This document shows, in pieces, positions 11,584 to 25,920 of a DNA stretch of 64,000 bases. The notes beneath the pieces were generated by a model, which did not search any database, was not told the origin of the DNA, and saw only the letters and a program-made list of their open reading frames with translations. Made by a program: the position numbers and the translations under genes. The stretch comes from Icerya purchasi. Lineage: Eukaryota > Arthropoda > Insecta > Hemiptera > Monophlebidae. Each line of letters opens with the position of its first letter. Position 1 is the first letter of the stretch. The stretch is from the NCBI GenBank assembly GCA_039619475.1, contig CM077115.1:503399352-503463351 (forward strand), written 5' to 3'.

Positions 11584-14040
11584 AAGGAAACACAAAATTC
11601 TTTTTGATGCAAGTGTAATATTTAAAACAGTGTTTCCTATAGAAATCATCGGCTCCATTACATTGCCAGGATATAGAAAGAGTAGAAAAAATCGTAAATT
11701 TTAGCTGAATTTTTTAACTCATTATTAATTGCGCCTTTCGGGGTAAAATAATATCGGCAATATCGTTACATAAAAAAAATTAAATTTCCAATTATTATAG
11801 TCTTCCTTAGATAAACCAGATAAAGTGATATTAAAAAAATTCTACAAGAAAATCAAAATACCTTCAACTCTGAATATACGAGCCAATTTCTTTGAAACTT
11901 GTTTTCCATTAATGAGAACATTCTTCCGTAAATATAGAATTCAATTTTCTGCCATTAACGTCACAGGGACTACTAAATCTATACTGCAGTTTTACTAGAC
12001 TAGTTTTAACTGGAAACATTTGTAAAATTTTTGGCCATGCTGCTTGATTTTACGTTTTCCCTGATTAAATAAAGAAATTTTAATTGTCATTTCTTGATTA
12101 CGTTCTTCATTTTAACACGTTCCATTATTTTCGAGATCATTAGAATATGAAAGTTTTTTTTTAAAAAAAAGTTCGTTAACGTTCAGGTATTTAACACTAC
12201 TACCTGGCAATAGTTTTCTGCCATCGAGTATTTTGTTATATTCGCTGTTATTGATTTTTTACGTAGAATAATTTAAGATAAATATATATCTTTAAATTCA
12301 AATTATTTATTGTTTGAACTATTTTAAATTTAAACAGTAAACAAACAACAGATAGATTGTTTTAACAAAAAATTATAATGGGCATTATTATAGACGCGCA
12401 GTTTTAGAAAAAGCTCAATGATAATTGTTTAGATAATAATAAATTTCTTAAGAAAAAACTCTGGTAAATCAGATTACAGCGTTATACTTTAAAAAATCTG
12501 ATGGAACTAAAATTACGCCAGACAATCTATTTTAATATAAAATATGTGTAACGGGGCGCCATTAATGAAAACAATGAAAGCGCAGTTTCTCTTAAATAGC
12601 AGAACGAAGCAGAAATTGGCATATTTTTTAATTTAATTTAATGATTTGTTCGTTTTTAGTTTTTAAATTGCATTTTATTTCGTTAACGTGAAAAAAATGT
12701 TTGCAATTTACTTTATCGGCGTCTTTCCCGCATTTAATCCCACGCTTCGCGCCACTAATAATCTATAATGGGCGAGAAAGAAAATGGCTAAAAATAGAAT
12801 ATATACCTACGTTATCATAATAAATTGTTATAATTTAATCATAGCGTATTACTTAAAACCCGCTCTATGTGTCTAAGCCCAAAAATTCTCACGAAGCCAT
12901 TTTTGTTCTATTGTGAGCATATGCGCAGCTTTTTCATGCCCGCATTTTCAGTCAATATGCAATGTACAGCGCTTTACATGTCTGCTAGCTCTCGTAATTT
13001 CAGTCGACAGTCGTGCAAAACCATTTTGGGGGATTTTTGATCACCTCATTTGGACTGCCACTGCGATGTTCGTTTTGCTTATACAGCCCCGTTTAAATTT
13101 TACTGTTGCTGACGAAGAATCAGGCTCTCCCAAAGTAGCATCTAGCTCGGCTTTTATACTGGTCGCATTGAGACCTTTCAATTAAAAGTATTGTATCACA
13201 TAACGATGATCAATTTTTTCCATGCTTACGAATTCACTAAAAACGTTCACTATTGACGACGGCTGCCAAACAAATGTTAAACAGCGTACCGTCTTCAAAC
13301 ATGAAAGATAAGCTTTAAAAGGTAGGTATTTCCTAAGATAGTGATATTTTTCGAATACTACCGCCATCTATACGTGAGGTCGGGCACTTCTGGGACTGCC
13401 TTCGTAGCAACGATTTCGTTGAACGACATTTACACATAGACGAAAATCATCGTCACCCGGGCAAATTAGAGTTGTTGACATGATCCACGATTATCTAAAT
13501 TCAATTAATTAGCGTATTGCTCGACAACCCTAAATTGTACATTCCATTTTAAAGTAAAAAGGGAACAACGCCTCCACAATTTCTACACCCCTATCGTTAA
13601 CAACAGCAACGTCAGCAGATGGTCAAGAACCGTGTTAGCGTCGACGAACAACTCGAAAACCACAACGATTCATGAATTAGGAGGAGTAAATGAAGCCCTC
13701 CCGCTTTTTACCGACTTCAAGAGAGAAGGAGATTATGTATTCGTCCCGTATGTTTTTTTTCCTTTTTTTACGTTTGTTCGCAAATAATTTTTGTTCCGGT
13801 GCGGACCACCGATTTTAATAATTCCGCTTCTCGTTCAGCTTGATATTATTTTTTATGCTAAACAATGTAATATGTTTTTCAATTTCCATTTCTATATCGA
13901 TTTAATTTCTGCAATAACCAATGCTGCTAGATAATTTATCGTCCTATATGATTTAAGTAGCTATATAATTATAATTCGTTGATAGCTATTTAACATTTTC
14001 TTAAATCTTTTTTAATTTTTAAAATATCAGTATAAACAAT
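11584..14040. other. No recognisable gene; intergenic
   Basis: Mostly A/T-rich sequence. A less AT-rich part at about 12900-13450 contains an open frame at 12913-13185 with no recognisable domain or splice context. Nothing can be supported. Confidence 0.4.
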
Positions 14041-16270
14041 AGGGGAGACTGGGGACAATTGAAACAATTTTCATATTTTATTTTTTTACAGCCAACCTAT
14101 ATTTATTTTTCAAATTAACTTATAATTGGTTGCACAATGTGTGTAAGGTTTGTAAATATATTTACATGTTTGTCTTATTCCCATATAGTCAAAAAATATT
14201 GGAAAAAAACTGATGATACTTTAAATGTTTCAATTGTCCCTGGTAGGAGGGGACAGTTCAAACAGAATCCAGGGACAATTGAAACAACAGTGATGAATAA
14301 TACGCAACTATTTGAAATATTTATTTCTTATATATTATAAACCATAAATATTAACTGTGGTACCTTTTTACATTATTCATGCATACCGACTACTAAAAAT
14401 AATAATAAAATATTAAATCACCATATCAAAATAAAAAGTAAATATTTATTAATGAAAAATAAGAATTGCTTAAATAATTTGAATTACTTTATGAATTATT
14501 CAGAAAGACAATTATGGCGTATATAGGATAATTCTTGTCAATTGCAGTCCTCGTGATGTATTGGACCCATTTTTCTTTAGGTCGGCTTGAATCATAAGGT
14601 TCTAAACAAACCAAGCAGGTTTTTTTGTTGTTTTTTTTTGGGTACGTCAGCAGTGGAACTTACCCAACGCAAAGAATTGTCCATTATATAAGGAAAATAT
14701 TAGAAATTGAGGAGATAAAGAAAGCTAACAAATGAATTATATTGAGAGGGGGAAATGCAAGAATGGCATGGGCACTATAAGGAGTTGGAAGGCCAAGGCG
14801 CAAAAGATTAGAATACAGGGTAGCATGTTCGGAGGAAATAAAGGGGCATTTGAACAAGACGTGATTCGCATCGCAGGTATAATTGAAGTCTGGGGGGTCA
14901 AAAGGACACAAAAGTGATTGAACAAGAAAAAAACGGAAAAGAGAAGCCGGAAGCAGACTATCATCGAACCGCAGGCGAACGATAGAGAAAATAATAGAAC
15001 GGCTAAGACAGTTGTTACGTCGGTTTCATCAATACTATAACTATCTTCTGCTTTAAGCTGATTTTGATCCATAACTTCCATTAAGTTATCAAAAAATAGT
15101 TTGACATTGTTAGCATTAAAACTCGTAGCTCTCGACAGACTTGTAGCTTCAGACAACGAATTGAAAGTTCCGAATTACATGAAATCATTAAACCAGTCTA
15201 CTCCTGCTAGGCGATTTATAATCCACGTTTCTGGCATATTAATTGAATACTTTATGGCCAATTTATATGCCAGTTTTCGTATTAATATACATTAGCCGTC
15301 CTAATAATACATATATGCAGCAAAAATTTTTTTCCTGCTCTGGGTTGAATACACGCCTTACACATCGGTAACCCATGGTTACGGGAGTCACAGATCGTTT
15401 TTCAATTGCCTTTTTTTTTGTTTTATAACATATTTACTCAATGAGACATGATTCAAATCTAATTTTTATGCAGCAGATCGTATAGAGCGATTGTTGTCAA
15501 CCATTTCCCCATATGCTTCTGCATATTTAGATATACATGGCTTGTAAATCATAATTTGTTTTCCGTATTCATGTTAGTTTTTTTCTAATAATTCATATTT
15601 TTTTATGTCGAACAACACAAAACTCGTCCTGACATACATTTTTATGGTCACGATGATGTAAAAATCAAAATTCGTTTTACTAGACTTTAAATGATGTTGC
15701 AACTTTTTGGTAAAATTACCTTTTTATAGTTTTTATAACTCTATTTAATAACGTTTTTGTCAATTGTTTTTATAAACAATACCATTTACGAGGAACAATT
15801 TCTCGTACGATCGCAAAAATTAACTAATTCAGAAACGAACTATGCGGGGAAATAAGGGAAAAGAGCTTGAAGAACACATAACGTATAATTTTATACTTTC
15901 ATTTACTGTTTCAATTGTCCCCATAGTAGGTAATTTAATAAGATCATCATATTTTCTAAACTGACTAAAATTTTTACAAATACTAATAGCACTATCAACA
16001 GATAAAACATTAAAATATAATATAAATATTTTAAAAATCGGATTTTTATCTTTTTTTTCGGTGTATTATAATCGCAGTTCAAAATTTTTCAAACACAGCG
16101 CTAAACTCTTTTAACTATTCTACACGTGGTTACTGCCGGTTTTAGTCTATGAACGAGTAGGAATTGCAAACTATATGTTCGAAACCATTCGTATCAGTGT
16201 TCATATAAGTAAAAAAAAGTACTGGTAGTATTATTTTGGAGAGTGTTTCAATTGTCCCCAGGCTACTGCT
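14041..16270. mobile_element. Element bounded by inverted GGGGACAATTGAAAC repeats
   Basis: The left end (14041 onward) reads AGGGGAGACTGGGGACAATT followed by GAAACA. At 16242-16268 the reverse complement of the same word (TGTTTCAATTGTCCCCAGG) appears. Further copies lie at about 14229-14243 (inverted), 14270-14287 (direct) and 15908-15924 (inverted). This arrangement of terminal plus subterminal copies suggests a DNA transposon that uses the motif as a transposase-binding repeat. No transposase frame was recognised and no target duplication could be fixed. A LINE fragment (14645-15010) is nested inside. Superfamily unknown. Confidence 0.5.
14645..15010 (-). pseudogene. LINE 3' fragment (pyrimidine-rich RNase H family), C-terminal zinc tail
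   Basis: On the minus strand 14911-14684 reads CPFDPPDFNYTCDANHVLF, then KCPFISSEHATLYSN, LLRLGLPTPYSAHAI and a hydrophobic end with FISSISNIFLI. The same tail occurs at 41019-41300, 58300-58430 and 61300-61549. A T-run on the plus strand (14621-14640) is the poly-A tail. The fragment is 5'-truncated at about 15010 and nested in the 14041-16270 element. Confidence 0.7.
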
Positions 16271-16429
16271 GTACAAATACATTACTGAGCATTATAGAGT
16301 TATACAATATTATTCACTTTTTATAATTTAGAACATTTAGATTATTGTATAATTTTTTTAATTTCATTAAAAACTTATAGATTTTATTTTTAATAAAATT
16401 TAAATTATTATAAAATTTTTAATTACTAT

Positions 16430-16790
16430 CAATAGACTCCTAAATGTTTAATTTGTTTAACATGTTTAATATTTATTCCATATTGATTTATATTTAAGGG
16501 TCTATTTTTAAATTTATTGTTCAATATCGTATAATTCGTTTTTATTACGTTAATTGAAAATCCAGCATCCTTTAGAAATTTTTCTACTGCACAATAAACT
16601 ATTGCAATTTCATCTTCAATTTGCTGTCGCGTTTTTGCCGCTATTGCAATATCATCTACATAAATTATTAAACATTTGCAGATAACATTGAGCTATAAAT
16701 TCTTGAAAAAACAATATTCCACGGGTAAGGCACTAATAGAGTGAGCCTTGCAATGTGCCTGTAACCATTGGATATTTATTTTTATAATTA
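16430..16790 (-). pseudogene. Reverse transcriptase fragment of a non-LTR element
   Basis: The minus strand reads VTGTLQGSL, then an in-frame YVDDIAIAAKTRQQIEDEIA, followed by KFLKDAGFSINVIKTNY and KHVKQIKHLG. These correspond to RT motifs B (xxQGxxxSP), C (YxDD), the N..KT segment and the (Y/H)LG motif. Only a few hundred bases remain, with stops before the YVDD frame. It is a dead fragment, unrelated in sequence to LINEs A to C. Confidence 0.7.
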
Positions 16791-17095
16791 CCAATATTTA
16801 TATATTTCTATTGTTAAAATATTTTATTATTATATTTATTAGATTGTTCTTCACTCGTAATCGATAGTTCAATAAGTGTATACTTTAAAATGAAGTTGAA
16901 ATAGCTAAACTTAAACAGTTTGCACACCCAAGTCTAAACTGGTAATAATCACACTATATAGTTACCGTAACTGAGTCCATTTTATCAGACGCACAACTCT
17001 GGTGCTATAAAGATTGCGCGAAGATTGTCTACATACTTGTATTTATTCATGAACGATTACACCTGCTGCAAAGTCCGTATTTTTGTAGATATGTG

Positions 17096-17408
17096 CAAGG
17101 CCGTGTCCACGGGGTGGGTTTTTTGAGGGTTAACCCCCCTCCCCCATGAGAACTGAAATAGCTTAGATACTTCATTAATATCTTAAGGAAAAACTTTTTA
17201 TTACGAGTATAATCAATAACATATGTAATTTTTATTAATGTTCATATACAGGGTAATTCGTTTATTTAAATTATTAATACATATAAATCAAAATTATGGA
17301 AATTATTAATAGCATGAATATTAGTGAAAAATGTATTTTTATTTATAAAGTAAATATGCGAAGAAAATTTTCACCCCCCCCCCCTCCAAAATTCTGGGCA
17401 CAGGCCTG
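17096..17408. mobile_element. hAT-like MITE, 313 bp, perfect 8-bp target duplication
   Basis: The element begins CAAGGCCGTGTCCACGGGG and ends GGGCACAGGCCTG. It is flanked on both sides by GATATGTG (17088-17095 and 17409-17416). A subterminal GGGTTAACCCCCC palindrome lies near the left end and a C-run near the right. There is no coding capacity. A second copy in the opposite orientation lies at 55373-55764, and the element at 1054-2168 has similar ends. It was therefore mobilised by a transposase encoded elsewhere. Confidence 0.88.
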
Positions 17409-17416
17409 GATATGTG

Positions 17417-20400
17417 ATGTATATGTGAATGCGAATTATTAGAGCATTGTTATGAATATTCTATTGAAGTTTTGAAGTAGTAAGCCATTAAACGACTTCC
17501 TGAAGGTGTTTACTCATTTGCAGATTTAATTATATCGATTAATGGAGCTGTCAGTTGCGAAAAAATTGAAATATATCAGTGTATATGTGTATATATACAT
17601 ATTGTTTATCTTAGTTCATATACATCTCGTCAATTTAAACGATTTCACTCAAAGTTGTGCAATCAGCCAACTTACCACTCGGGAATTTTGAGTAACCTCA
17701 CTCGATACATAAGGTACCGTCTGCGTTGATATCGGCATTATCTGTGGTAGTACCGGCATTTTATGGTACATACGGGACTCCGCTAGTATATGATGTAACG
17801 AGATGAGTTTACAGCGCAAATTCTGCTAGCGCCATTAGCGGTAATAGAGGTTAAGATAAAGCCCGCGGCAGATGGTTTTTATTTCGCTTTAATGTCATCG
17901 CCGTGGATAACGAAGATGTACGAAGTATCCGTGGGCAAAGTTAGCGTTTTCCCGCATTTTAGTCTCCTTTAAAGTGTCGCAAATCGCGCGTTAATTTTTG
18001 AGGCGCCTAATACACGTTATACTGATTGTCGAAACAGTTTTATTTTATTTAGTAACCTTTTTAAAATTAGAAAAAACAAAAAAAAACAAAAAAAAACAAC
18101 CTGTGGGAAACCGTTTTCACTGCAAACACTTAAGCAGTTCCAAGCTATGAGGTCATGAGGGTTTTTACAAATTGTCGCGTTAAAAATCACTTCTAAGAAA
18201 ATTAAGAGCACAACACACAATAGAGGGCCAAGCAAAATTCTTATGTGAAAAAAAATTACCCACGAGTTTTTAAAAGAAAAAAAACGATAGACGACTAATT
18301 TTTTTAGACGTTGAAAAGAAAGAACCGGCAGTGCTTAAATGGAGCAACTTGGGGCTGCAATTTTGAAATCGCAATTTGAATGATGTGAAACGATTTACGT
18401 GGTCGCACATTTTACGCAGTCAACCCAAAAAATTAACAAACTGTTTACCGGGTTAACTTTTTATTTTCGAAGTAAATACAATTCGCGGCCGCTGTCAAGT
18501 TGTTTGAAATATTTTCCAACATTTAAATTCGGTAAATAACGAATTACTTTGCGTTATTCCTTCGATTAGATTTTTTAAAATTACATTTCCTCCACAAACA
18601 CTCTCTCCTAAATTAACTTCCCAACGCGCCGACAGCACGTAAGCTGGTTGGTAAACCGACATTTTCATCGAAATCAAAAGGGTACCAGAGATGATAATCA
18701 GTTCACATTTGTGCCATCTATAATTAAACCCCTAAACCAATCACCTAATAGCGAACCAGTCTGATGAACACGAACGCGACATAACCGCTTTTTCCACCAG
18801 CTAATCTAAACTGTTCGTCTATTTCACACATTATCGATATCGCTTCGATTAGTGTGACTGAAAGAATAAAATATCGAATATATGTACTTGATGGCCTCAC
18901 TGCCGTGTTTCGAATAGCCGCTTGATTTAGTGAGCAACTAACAATAAACAGGCCAGCTTAAGGAAATAATTACGTGCAAAATGGCACGTTTTCCGGTAAA
19001 TTAAAACAAACCGCAATTGAAGCCAAAAAAAAATAGTTCGGTTAAATCGATTTAATTATCCTGCAGAAAACCAAATTTTCCCACGTTTTTCTACATGAAC
19101 GTAGGTGCTTGAAAATATCGTAACCGCATCACGCGTAAAAGCCGAGGGAAATTGAAATAAAGCTCAGCGCACAAATAATCAACCAGAGCCACCACCAGAG
19201 CCACCGGAGGAGTCCAGCTAACAAACCAATGTCTCACTCGCCGATACACCGTATTCGCTTTCTCAGGAATAAACAGCTCAACCGGCTTCTAAAAAAAAAA
19301 CCCAATGTAATCACATCCCAATCAGGCAGTAAATCAACGCGTCACGGTCAAGAGGAATACAATACCCGAAAGATTACCAGAATTTTTGTTAAATCAAACT
19401 ATACAACATAAACTAGGATTAATGCTCGAGAAATGAAACGTAAAACAACGATTTAATAATGATCAATACACACAACTTCATCACGGACTTCTCAGCGTAC
19501 CAAAAACCTTACGCAAAAAACCGTCTTCTACTCTAATTATAAAAACTTATCGTACGACTACACGGAAAAGTTTAATTCACGTTACTAAACCATATTTGAT
19601 CGGGCTAAATACGAAAAGCAGATTTTTAAGTAGGGCGACTGACAACAAGGATCAGAACGGAAAACCCGACTCAAAATGTCGTGTTATAATTATACAATGG
19701 AGCTGCGTAGCTATCAAAACGGAACTAAACACAAGCCAATATCATCACACTCGTCTACAAGCGTATACCTGCCGGAAGTGCATCTAAAACCTACAATCCG
19801 CTAATTACTATATTTAGATGACACAGTGCGTAATGGAGAGGAGGTAAGAACCCTAGTCCACTTACAATTAATCTTCGGTAAATATAAATACCCCGTTATA
19901 AACAGTAGTAGCGCACTTAATGCACTCTTCACGTTTTTATATCACACCATGCTTAACTGCCATCTAAGGCCAAATACTCTTAATAGCTGAAATGGTCTTT
20001 AATGTGGAACTTGATAGGGGGGTCATTGTAGTTGACACAACTTCCCCATTCTCCCCTTCGAGGGGGAGGAGCATCCAACATGACCGCAGTTAACAAATTT
20101 TACTGCTTTACTTTTCTGAGCCAAGAGAAATCAAACACTTTGCACTAGTTTCCAATTTATTCTCAATTTGTTCGATAATCTACGCTTTAGCGATCGTTTC
20201 GAAACTCATGGAGACTACAACATCAATCGAACCCAAAATGATAATTCCGCATTTTCTTCCCCTCAGAGCAGGCTGGAAATTTTATATGCATAAGTAAAAC
20301 CATAATGAATTAAACGCGATCCGCTTAAGGCAATTTCAGGCTGGCAAAGACAACGATGCCTAAGTCATAACATCCCTCCTACGAGAAGATGGTGCGCTGA

Positions 20401-23400
20401 TGTAAAGAAATAGAGCCACCCCGATTCAACAAAGCAAACAGCCCTGAAAACTGAAAAGCATACACTTGCTGCTCTGTGAAATGTTGTAGTGCGTTGGATT
20501 AATCTGATGGAGCTGCACAGTTCAACATTAATATCAGGTAACATTGGATTAGGATCCGCCTATCATCTTACTCATAATCCCGATAATAGCGATTTGCCCC
20601 CGTTCCCCTTACGGAGGACAACTAGCGTTATTTAGGACGCCCGCCATTAGCAGTGAATGTATGATTCTGAAGTGACTTTGGAAATTTTTTCCGCAGACAT
20701 GCACGAATCCTCACCACCATGAAAATCATACGTCGTATCGGAATGCTATACAAAATGCCGGATCTTCTTCATTCGGTATCGAAATTAGTCGGTCAATTCT
20801 AGTCTGATTTTGTTTATTAGCCAAGGGATTAATTAAGCAAACCACGTTTCCAGCATTCAGTCACATTCAGCGCGGCATGGTAGAGCGCGAGCTTTATTTA
20901 TTATAAATAACGGCTTTTTACTGTGTCCAAAAGAAACAACACTCGATCGACTTTTTTACCTGTCTTGGGAAATTACTGACATGTGTCGTTGCATCCTACG
21001 TCTTTTCATGCAGACACCTCCTCGGTCCGCCAGTAAAATCTGAAGGCAACAGTACTAACTGTCCAATTTCGTTACTGCGTTTATTTGAGTGTAGCGTGTA
21101 TCTCGTAAGTGAAGATAATTTTCTGTGCACGACCCCCATTTTGTTTCTGATTAAACGTTTCCCGATTACTCTCTACTTTAGCATATTAGTCATCTAAAAG
21201 ATACTGCTCAAGTAACACGTCCTCTCTGAGTAATTGTTAAAATTGTTCAGTCGTTTCATTCTATACAATATTAATTATCAGTAAAAACCGGGGTCAATTC
21301 AAGGTAGACACCGACTGGAAATACATATTCATCATCACCTCAACATAATTGTATATCATAGGGTTTAATGAATTTCAAATTTTTGACATTTTCACGTCTT
21401 TACTTTGGCAAATAAACTCGAAAAGTGTCACGAAATGGAGCGTTACAGAAAAGCGACGACCGATTACTAATAAGAGAGTATCGAATACAGATTTCCCGCA
21501 TACGCGAGTACGCATTCAACAGAAGTAGATAAAAGTGTTTCCTATAACAACTTGTAAAGACCTGTGAAGATCGTAGGTTTGTCGTCATTTCCTTGTTTAC
21601 ATTCGCTGAGCGCACAGAACAATTACCGTAATAAGTATAAATTAAATGTAAAAATTTAGATAAAATGGTTACTATGGTAAATAATAAATTCTAGATAACT
21701 ACACAAATTTCATGTCTTTACTTGGATACAACTGATTACTAACAAGAGAGCATTGAATGAGACGAGCGGTGTTACTCGTAGCGACGTAGGGACAACGTTG
21801 AACGATAAGGTCAAGTTCTTCGAGCATTACCTACTGCCATACGCGATCAAGCTGTAAGTTTCTCTTTATCGATGAAATAAAGCTGTACGATTTACCCCGA
21901 TCGTAGTCTGTGCTGATTTCCACATCGATTTCCACTTGGACGAGGGATTACGATTCCGTCAATTCATGAGTGAAACGTTCGGTTGCGAGCTGAATAATTC
22001 GGTGGACCACCTCTCGACAAATATGAATCGACGGAATCTTTACTCGAAATGTATCGAACTTAGCTATCGTGTCGTACTTTTCTCACCATCGGCGGCCCAA
22101 TGCTTAGTATTACTAACTCTTTACGATAATGATGTAAATAAGGAGAACCTTGTACCCAGCGGTAGTTAGTTGTTAAATGGATATTTTTGCGCATACGTTG
22201 CGATATAATATGTATAAAGGAAATCACAGGTTGCACGGCGACAATTTTCGATGGAGGCCGCGAAGCGAACGACATTCTAATGTCGGCGGACGCCTGAATG
22301 GCTGTACAAATCCTTTAAGGGAAAACATGAAAATGTCTCACTGTGTTGCGGACTTGTAGGCAAGCTGACCTTTTTTTTTTTTTGAAATTATCGTCACAGT
22401 GGTATTCTTTTTATTACTCGGCATTTACTGTTGGCGCGAAAATAACATATCCGCGATATTTTCATGAGCAGTTTTCAAAAGAAGATTTTACACAGCATTA
22501 TGGAAATGAAACATATGCTCTGCAATGATCTAAGCATATCAAGCTACAAATGTGTACTATTCTAGATCGTGTAGCTGCTTAATGAAATAAATTTGTAGAA
22601 ATTTATGATCATCGGTGGAACAAGATGGGCTTGAAACGTCGATATAATGCTGCAGTACTGGCCAGTGCTAAACGTTGTCATTGCATCATTGTAAAGGCGT
22701 GCATTACGTTTGAATTCTCTTCATGCTTTGCAAGAGAATGTCATTCGGGAAAAATTTCGTTCAAATTTTACCATGTATGCAACACACACTGACAAAATGG
22801 CAGCAGCACTTTTTGTGCTAGTTTATTACGAACAAAACTGTATTCATTACTAGCCCGCAATCTAATAGTAATATCGAAATTTCTCTACGAATTGCTGTTC
22901 CGGACAATTCCGTTCGATCGATTTTCAATTCGGAAAACGGAGGAAATTTCCTCCTCGGAGCGCTGTGAGTTGACTTTTTTTCTTTACTCTAAATATAAAA
23001 TCTCGGTTCGTGTTTGTACGTCTGTTAAAAATTGCATGATACTGAATCTTGTTAATTTTAACGTTGCGTAAACACTAAAATAAAAGTATCGCATTTAACC
23101 TTAAAAGGTCAGGTTCCGCAATCTAACAACGGTACATATAGCTGAAACGATTGTTGCTATTATTATACAGTATTATATAAAGAATCAGCGCCCAATTATG
23201 TTTATATCGGAAGCGATAGAAATTAAACATTCACATCAGAAATTTGAGACGAAATTAACATTTGGCAATTTTTTCGATCTTGAGCTTTAGTAAAATAATT
23301 GAAAAAAAAAAAAAAAAAAATTGTTGAAAAACTAAAATTACCGCCATTAATAAACGCGGAATCCAACGGAGAGTTTAGAACGATTTCGAAAAAATCTAAA

Positions 23401-24779
23401 GAGGCGAACACACTAATCTCACAGTCTATTAAATTTATTACCCATATGCGGTATATTTCTAAAAATGTCTCTTGTACCGTAGACGTTTTACCGTTAATTA
23501 TATTTGTGCGTTGAATTTCCAAATCATAATCTTTTAAGAAGGTCCCCCCTACAGAAAGGATGGACAAGTTGGCTCGTTGTTCAAAATTTCATTTCCTTAA
23601 TTTAATAAATAGGACGCGATATTATGAAAATGGACAAGATCCGTCTATAATGTTAGCGAACGGAAACCGCAATCGGAAAGCCGGGGGGACAAGTAAACTC
23701 GTTATCTGATGAAATGAAATGAACGGAAAAAATATTGTTATCAGGCGGTGTACGTCCTGTGAGCAGAAACACTTGCAAGCTGTAAAACAGACACAGGCGA
23801 CCGGTCTCGATAGCAATAATTAACCGGCTAAAACTGATATTCTATTCGGGGACTAAGTGTGCTCGGGCCGGCAGCCGACACGTCTGAAAGGCAACACGAC
23901 TAGTCACACAGGAAAAAAATACAACTACCAACCAACTAATCGCTGCCCGACTCTTCGCGACGCCTCTGCCGACTAATCCATTTGTTACTCTCTTCATTGT
24001 CAGTTTCAGCGTGAACCATCGCTGGTTAACTCTTGTGTTTTACCGACAGAGACCTCTTTTTTTTTTTTTGTGTATTTGTGCGCGATTGATATACAAATTA
24101 GTTTCGAATAAGAGCTACCACAAAAAAGAAGTCTAAACGCCAGTGATGCTCAGATGTTGAAAAATTCTCTACATTCAAGTATTGAATTTTGAAGTTATCG
24201 GCCGTGAAAAAAAAGAAAGAAAACACCAGAAAAGGGACGAAAATTTAAGTAACCAAACGCAGCAGTCAATCAGTAAGTTAAAATATTTATTTAAACATAA
24301 AACATAAAACATCGATTTTCAAATTAATAACGGAAGCTGGAAAAAGTGTTCTCAGAGTTCGCGTGTTTATTAATTATTTCTTTTTATACGTTCGCTGGAA
24401 AAAAGGCATAACATTATAAAATCCCATTATGCTACCTCCTCCGGTAATGAGCAGATAAGTACACTATACGCGCAAAATTCTGATTATAAAAATGGAATAT
24501 AAAAACATCGACTGATTTCCGATTATAAACTCGGCTATTCGACGAATCACTCTAGTCGTCGTTTCTGTATGTTTTATTTTACAATTGAAATCTTTCCATT
24601 TCATTGTTTCTATTTATGGACGGAGAAAACTATTGAATGACGTCAAATATTTGTAAATATAAATGCTGACTTTTTGGTATTATCATAATGGTCTAGTTCT
24701 GTCTGAGCTTTTTCGTCGAATAATATAGGTAAAACCGTAGTCATATAACAGTCGAAAAGCACTACATTGCAAAGCCGAT
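17417..24779. other. Long stretch without recognisable gene
   Basis: About 7.4 kb. Open frames are short and lack family motifs. A sequence resembling CTGATTACTAACAAGAGAG occurs at about 21464 and again at about 21726, followed by loosely similar sequence, so some of this may be old repeats. A low-complexity tract with GAGCCACCACCAGAGCCACC sits at about 19185-19205. A poly-A run lies at 23302-23320. I could not support exons or transposon coding regions. Confidence 0.4.
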
Positions 24780-25060
24780 AATTGTAAAGGCAAGCAGGAG
24801 AATAGCGGACGAAATGATCGAAAAAAAGAAAGGGATAATAATATGGGACAAAGACATTTCAAACGTTGAGAGTAGCCTAAAAGTGTTTCTGAACGAAAAC
24901 TTATCCAGGTTTTACTGATGACTTCTATGTGGCAACCAAAGCAGAAGGCCAGAGAAGCTAACTATAATTTCGTATGGGTAAAAAGAGGAAAGATTTTTAT
25001 GAGAAAAAAACTCGCAGGAAAAAGCAGTTCTGCAATAAAAGATCCGTCCGGATTTAAGCA
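24780..25060 (+). pseudogene. LINE A ORF1 remnant
   Basis: Frames here read SRRIADEMIEKKKGIIIWDK and, after a frame change, KAREANYNFVWVKRGKIF followed by MRKK. The ANYNFVWVKxGKIFxRK pattern matches the C-terminal part of L1-type ORF1 RNA-binding proteins carried by several insect LINEs. Stops interrupt it. Confidence 0.55.
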
Positions 25061-25249
25061 AACTAATATATAAGAACATTTTAGAGCAGCGGGGAAGAAA
25101 TACGAGAAATGGCGGAATACGTAGTTGTAAGATTAAAAATAAGACAATATTCGAAAAGAATTTTAATACTTCGATTGCGTAAATTAGTTTTAAATTGTAA
25201 AAATAAGATTCGAATAAATAAGACGGGACTGAGCGAACATGTGAATATG

Positions 25250-25690
25250 AGTGTAGAAAAGGGTAGCGTAATATGGTGCTTGGTGCGCGTGTGTTATTGG
25301 GATACTAGGAATTTAGGTAGCAGGTGTGCGTATGTGTGCGCGAGAGAAAGTGTGTGCAGATGTGGTTCTAGGAATAGTTGCGGGTGGTGTGTTGTATATA
25401 TGTGTGTGTGTTCTGGGTTTGCGAGTGGTTTTTGGTTATGGTGTGTGTGTGTGTGTTTCGGGTTGGTGGTGTATGGTGGTTTGATGTAGAGGGGTGTGGA
25501 GGCGGGGTGGAAGCAGTGTGAACAGCTTAGGGGAGAGAAAAGGAAAGAAGATAAGTGGGAAGCGAAAAATAGACAGTAAACGAACGAAGGAGCAAGAAAA
25601 AGAGAGAGAAGCAGATGTGATAAGAGATATGCAAAGAAACAACGATGAGGAGGCAGGTGAAATGGATAAGATGCGCAGACGTGCTTCCAC
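25250..25690 (+). other. TG-rich then purine-rich linker of LINE A
   Basis: GTGTGT-type simple sequence (about 25320-25480) passes into an A/G-rich open frame ending MDKMRRRASTAPLQASK at about 25710. It probably belongs to LINE A between ORF1 and ORF2. No domain is recognised, and a microsatellite expansion may have replaced coding sequence. Confidence 0.35.
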
Positions 25691-25920
25691 CGCGCCGCTG
25701 CAGGCCTCTAAGGTACGTTTTAAGTTATGTTTATATGACTATCGGTTTAAAAATGTTAATTTCTTATTTTCAGTCTTGGTGCGTTAAAAACTAACAATCT
25801 TAAAACAAACAGATAAAGGGGAAAAGAGAGCCAAGGAAAGGAAGGAAGAAATATAAATAGGATAAGCTTAGGAAAAAAGGAAAAAAAGGTTAAATAAATA
25901 AATAAATAAAATAAAATAAA

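Noticed and set aside
12913..13185. 90-codon open frame
   Set aside because: No start context, splice partner or domain found. It is probably chance in a GC-richer patch.
21804..21851. Possible exon reading LNDKVKFFEHYLLPYAIKL before GTAAGT
   Set aside because: It has a good donor but no acceptable acceptor or partner exon. The neighbourhood contains repeated words, so it may be an old repeat.
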